Shown: positions 63,434-64,000 of the stretch, piece by piece
Numbering within the stretch: the first letter of the stretch is position 1
Layout of the letters: every line of letters begins with the position of its first letter
Assembly (NCBI GenBank): GCA_035626515.1
Contig: DASPNM010000029.1
Location: 124,001-188,000, forward strand
DNA: 64,000 nucleotides
Direction of reading: 5' to 3'
DNA from: DASPNM01 sp035626515
GTDB lineage: Bacteria > Bacteroidota > Bacteroidia > Chitinophagales > Chitinophagaceae
Translations under genes and position numbers: made by a program
The notes under the pieces: generated by a model
The model's input: only the letters and a program-made list of their open reading frames with translations
The model's database searches: none
Told to the model about the DNA's origin: nothing

Positions 63434-64000
63434 ATGTACACGCTGAACTGCATGGGTCGGATGGTGGCGACCGACAAGCCGCTTGTGATGGGAATCCTGA
63501 ATATCACCCCGGATTCTTTCTATGCGCCGAGCCGCACCCTGCGAATTGATGACCTCCTGGAACGTGCGGGCATAATGCTGAGCGAAGGAGCGGATATTCT
63601 CGACATCGGCGGACAAAGTTCAAGGCCAGGGGCCGGGGCCGTGGATGCGGACAAAGAATGGGAACGGGTGGCTCCGGCGCTGGAAGCGCTGCGGGACCGG
63701 TTTCCCAATGCCATACTCTCGATTGATACGTTCCATGCTTCGGTAGCCCGCAAGGCCGTGAAGCTTGGAGTTTCCATGGTGAATGACATCAGCGCGGGAA
63801 ACCTCGATCCGGTGATGCTCGAAACCGTGGCTGAACTCGAAGTTCCTTATGTGCTGATGCACATGCGAGGAAATCCTTCAACGATGCATCACGAGAGCAA
63901 TTACGAAGACGTCACGCGGGAGGTGCTCGATTTTCTCATCCGCAAGCTGCACGAGGTGCGGTCTCATGGTATCCGCGACGTCATCGTTGACCCCGGGTTC
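63434..64000 (+). CDS. folP: dihydropteroate synthase, N-terminal part
   Basis: 189 residues visible, open to the right window edge. Folate synthesis; target of sulfonamides. From ATG 63434: MGILNITPDSFY near 19-30, LDIGGQSSRPG, SIDTFHASVARKAV, VNDISAG and MHMRGNPSTM are the diagnostic substrate loops, and the sequence ends at DPGF. Divergent from DUF1599 with a 123-bp gap. Confidence 0.94.
   Translation, partial: MYTLNCMGRMVATDKPLVMGILNITPDSFYAPSRTLRIDDLLERAGIMLSEGADILDIGGQSSRPGAGAVDADKEWERVAPALEALRDRFPNAILSIDTFHASVARKAVKLGVSMVNDISAGNLDPVMLETVAELEVPYVLMHMRGNPSTMHHESNYEDVTREVLDFLIRKLHEVRSHGIRDVIVDPGF

Overview
The window is about 55% GC, gene-dense chromosomal DNA from a member of the Bacteroidota, most likely the Chitinophagaceae or a relative. 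The evidence is a 2,110-residue PKD/Ig-like protein with a type IX secretion (T9SS) type B C-terminal domain followed directly by a PorP/SprF partner, many lipoproteins, BT_3928-family and DUF1599 genes next to folP, and Bacteroidota-type -7 boxes (TAnnTTTG) upstream of many genes. No phage, insertion sequence, CRISPR array, tRNA or rRNA was seen. One structural RNA gene, rnpB, is present.

Layout. 1-8.4 kb: end of rsmD, folate cyclo-ligase, lpxK, RNase R, a polyprenyl diphosphate synthase, an APC permease, an HD hydrolase and a DUF2027-Smr protein. 8.5-8.9 kb: RNase P RNA. 8.9-13.6 kb: accessory envelope genes (CPBP protein, two lipoproteins, dienelactone hydrolase), an EF-Tu-like protein that has domains II and III but no GTPase domain, and a 45-codon lipoprotein candidate. 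13.7-21.3 kb: prfB with a programmed +1 frameshift, pruA, pyrR, an outer-membrane barrel, pyrB, coaD, a MenI-like thioesterase, a Nudix hydrolase, pyrE and a secreted HMA protein. 21.9-29.2 kb: the T9SS adhesin-like protein and PorP/SprF. 29.2-31.3 kb: a BlaI/M56 regulatory pair with a palindromic operator candidate. 31.4-37.5 kb: a lipoprotein, a surface protease/beta-propeller/barrel fusion and a membrane pyrophosphatase. 37.6-40.9 kb: an accessory cluster of BKACE, hexapeptide acyltransferase, GT2 glycosyltransferase and a compact DegT-like protein. 40.9-48.9 kb: NAD(P)HX repair, serine hydrolase, serA, NDH-2, a barrel-PagL protein and a TPR protein. 48.9-64 kb: gyrA, saccharopine dehydrogenase-like, DUF2784, sirtuin, EVE, LutA-like, ribH, TPR, pdhA, recF, dciA-like, an oligopeptide permease, BT_3928 family, DUF1599 and the start of folP.

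Most of the window is housekeeping. The parts most worth a second look are the GTPase-less EF-Tu paralogue, the BKACE/acyltransferase/GT/DegT cluster, the barrel-PagL protein, the protease-propeller-barrel fusion, the adhesin with six exactly phased 270-bp repeats, the shared TAGTCGR heptad repeats at two loci, and a group of genes whose -7 box lies only 4-7 nt before the start codon, which suggests leaderless mRNAs. No complete new system is demonstrated. All functions are from reading the sequence, without database searches.
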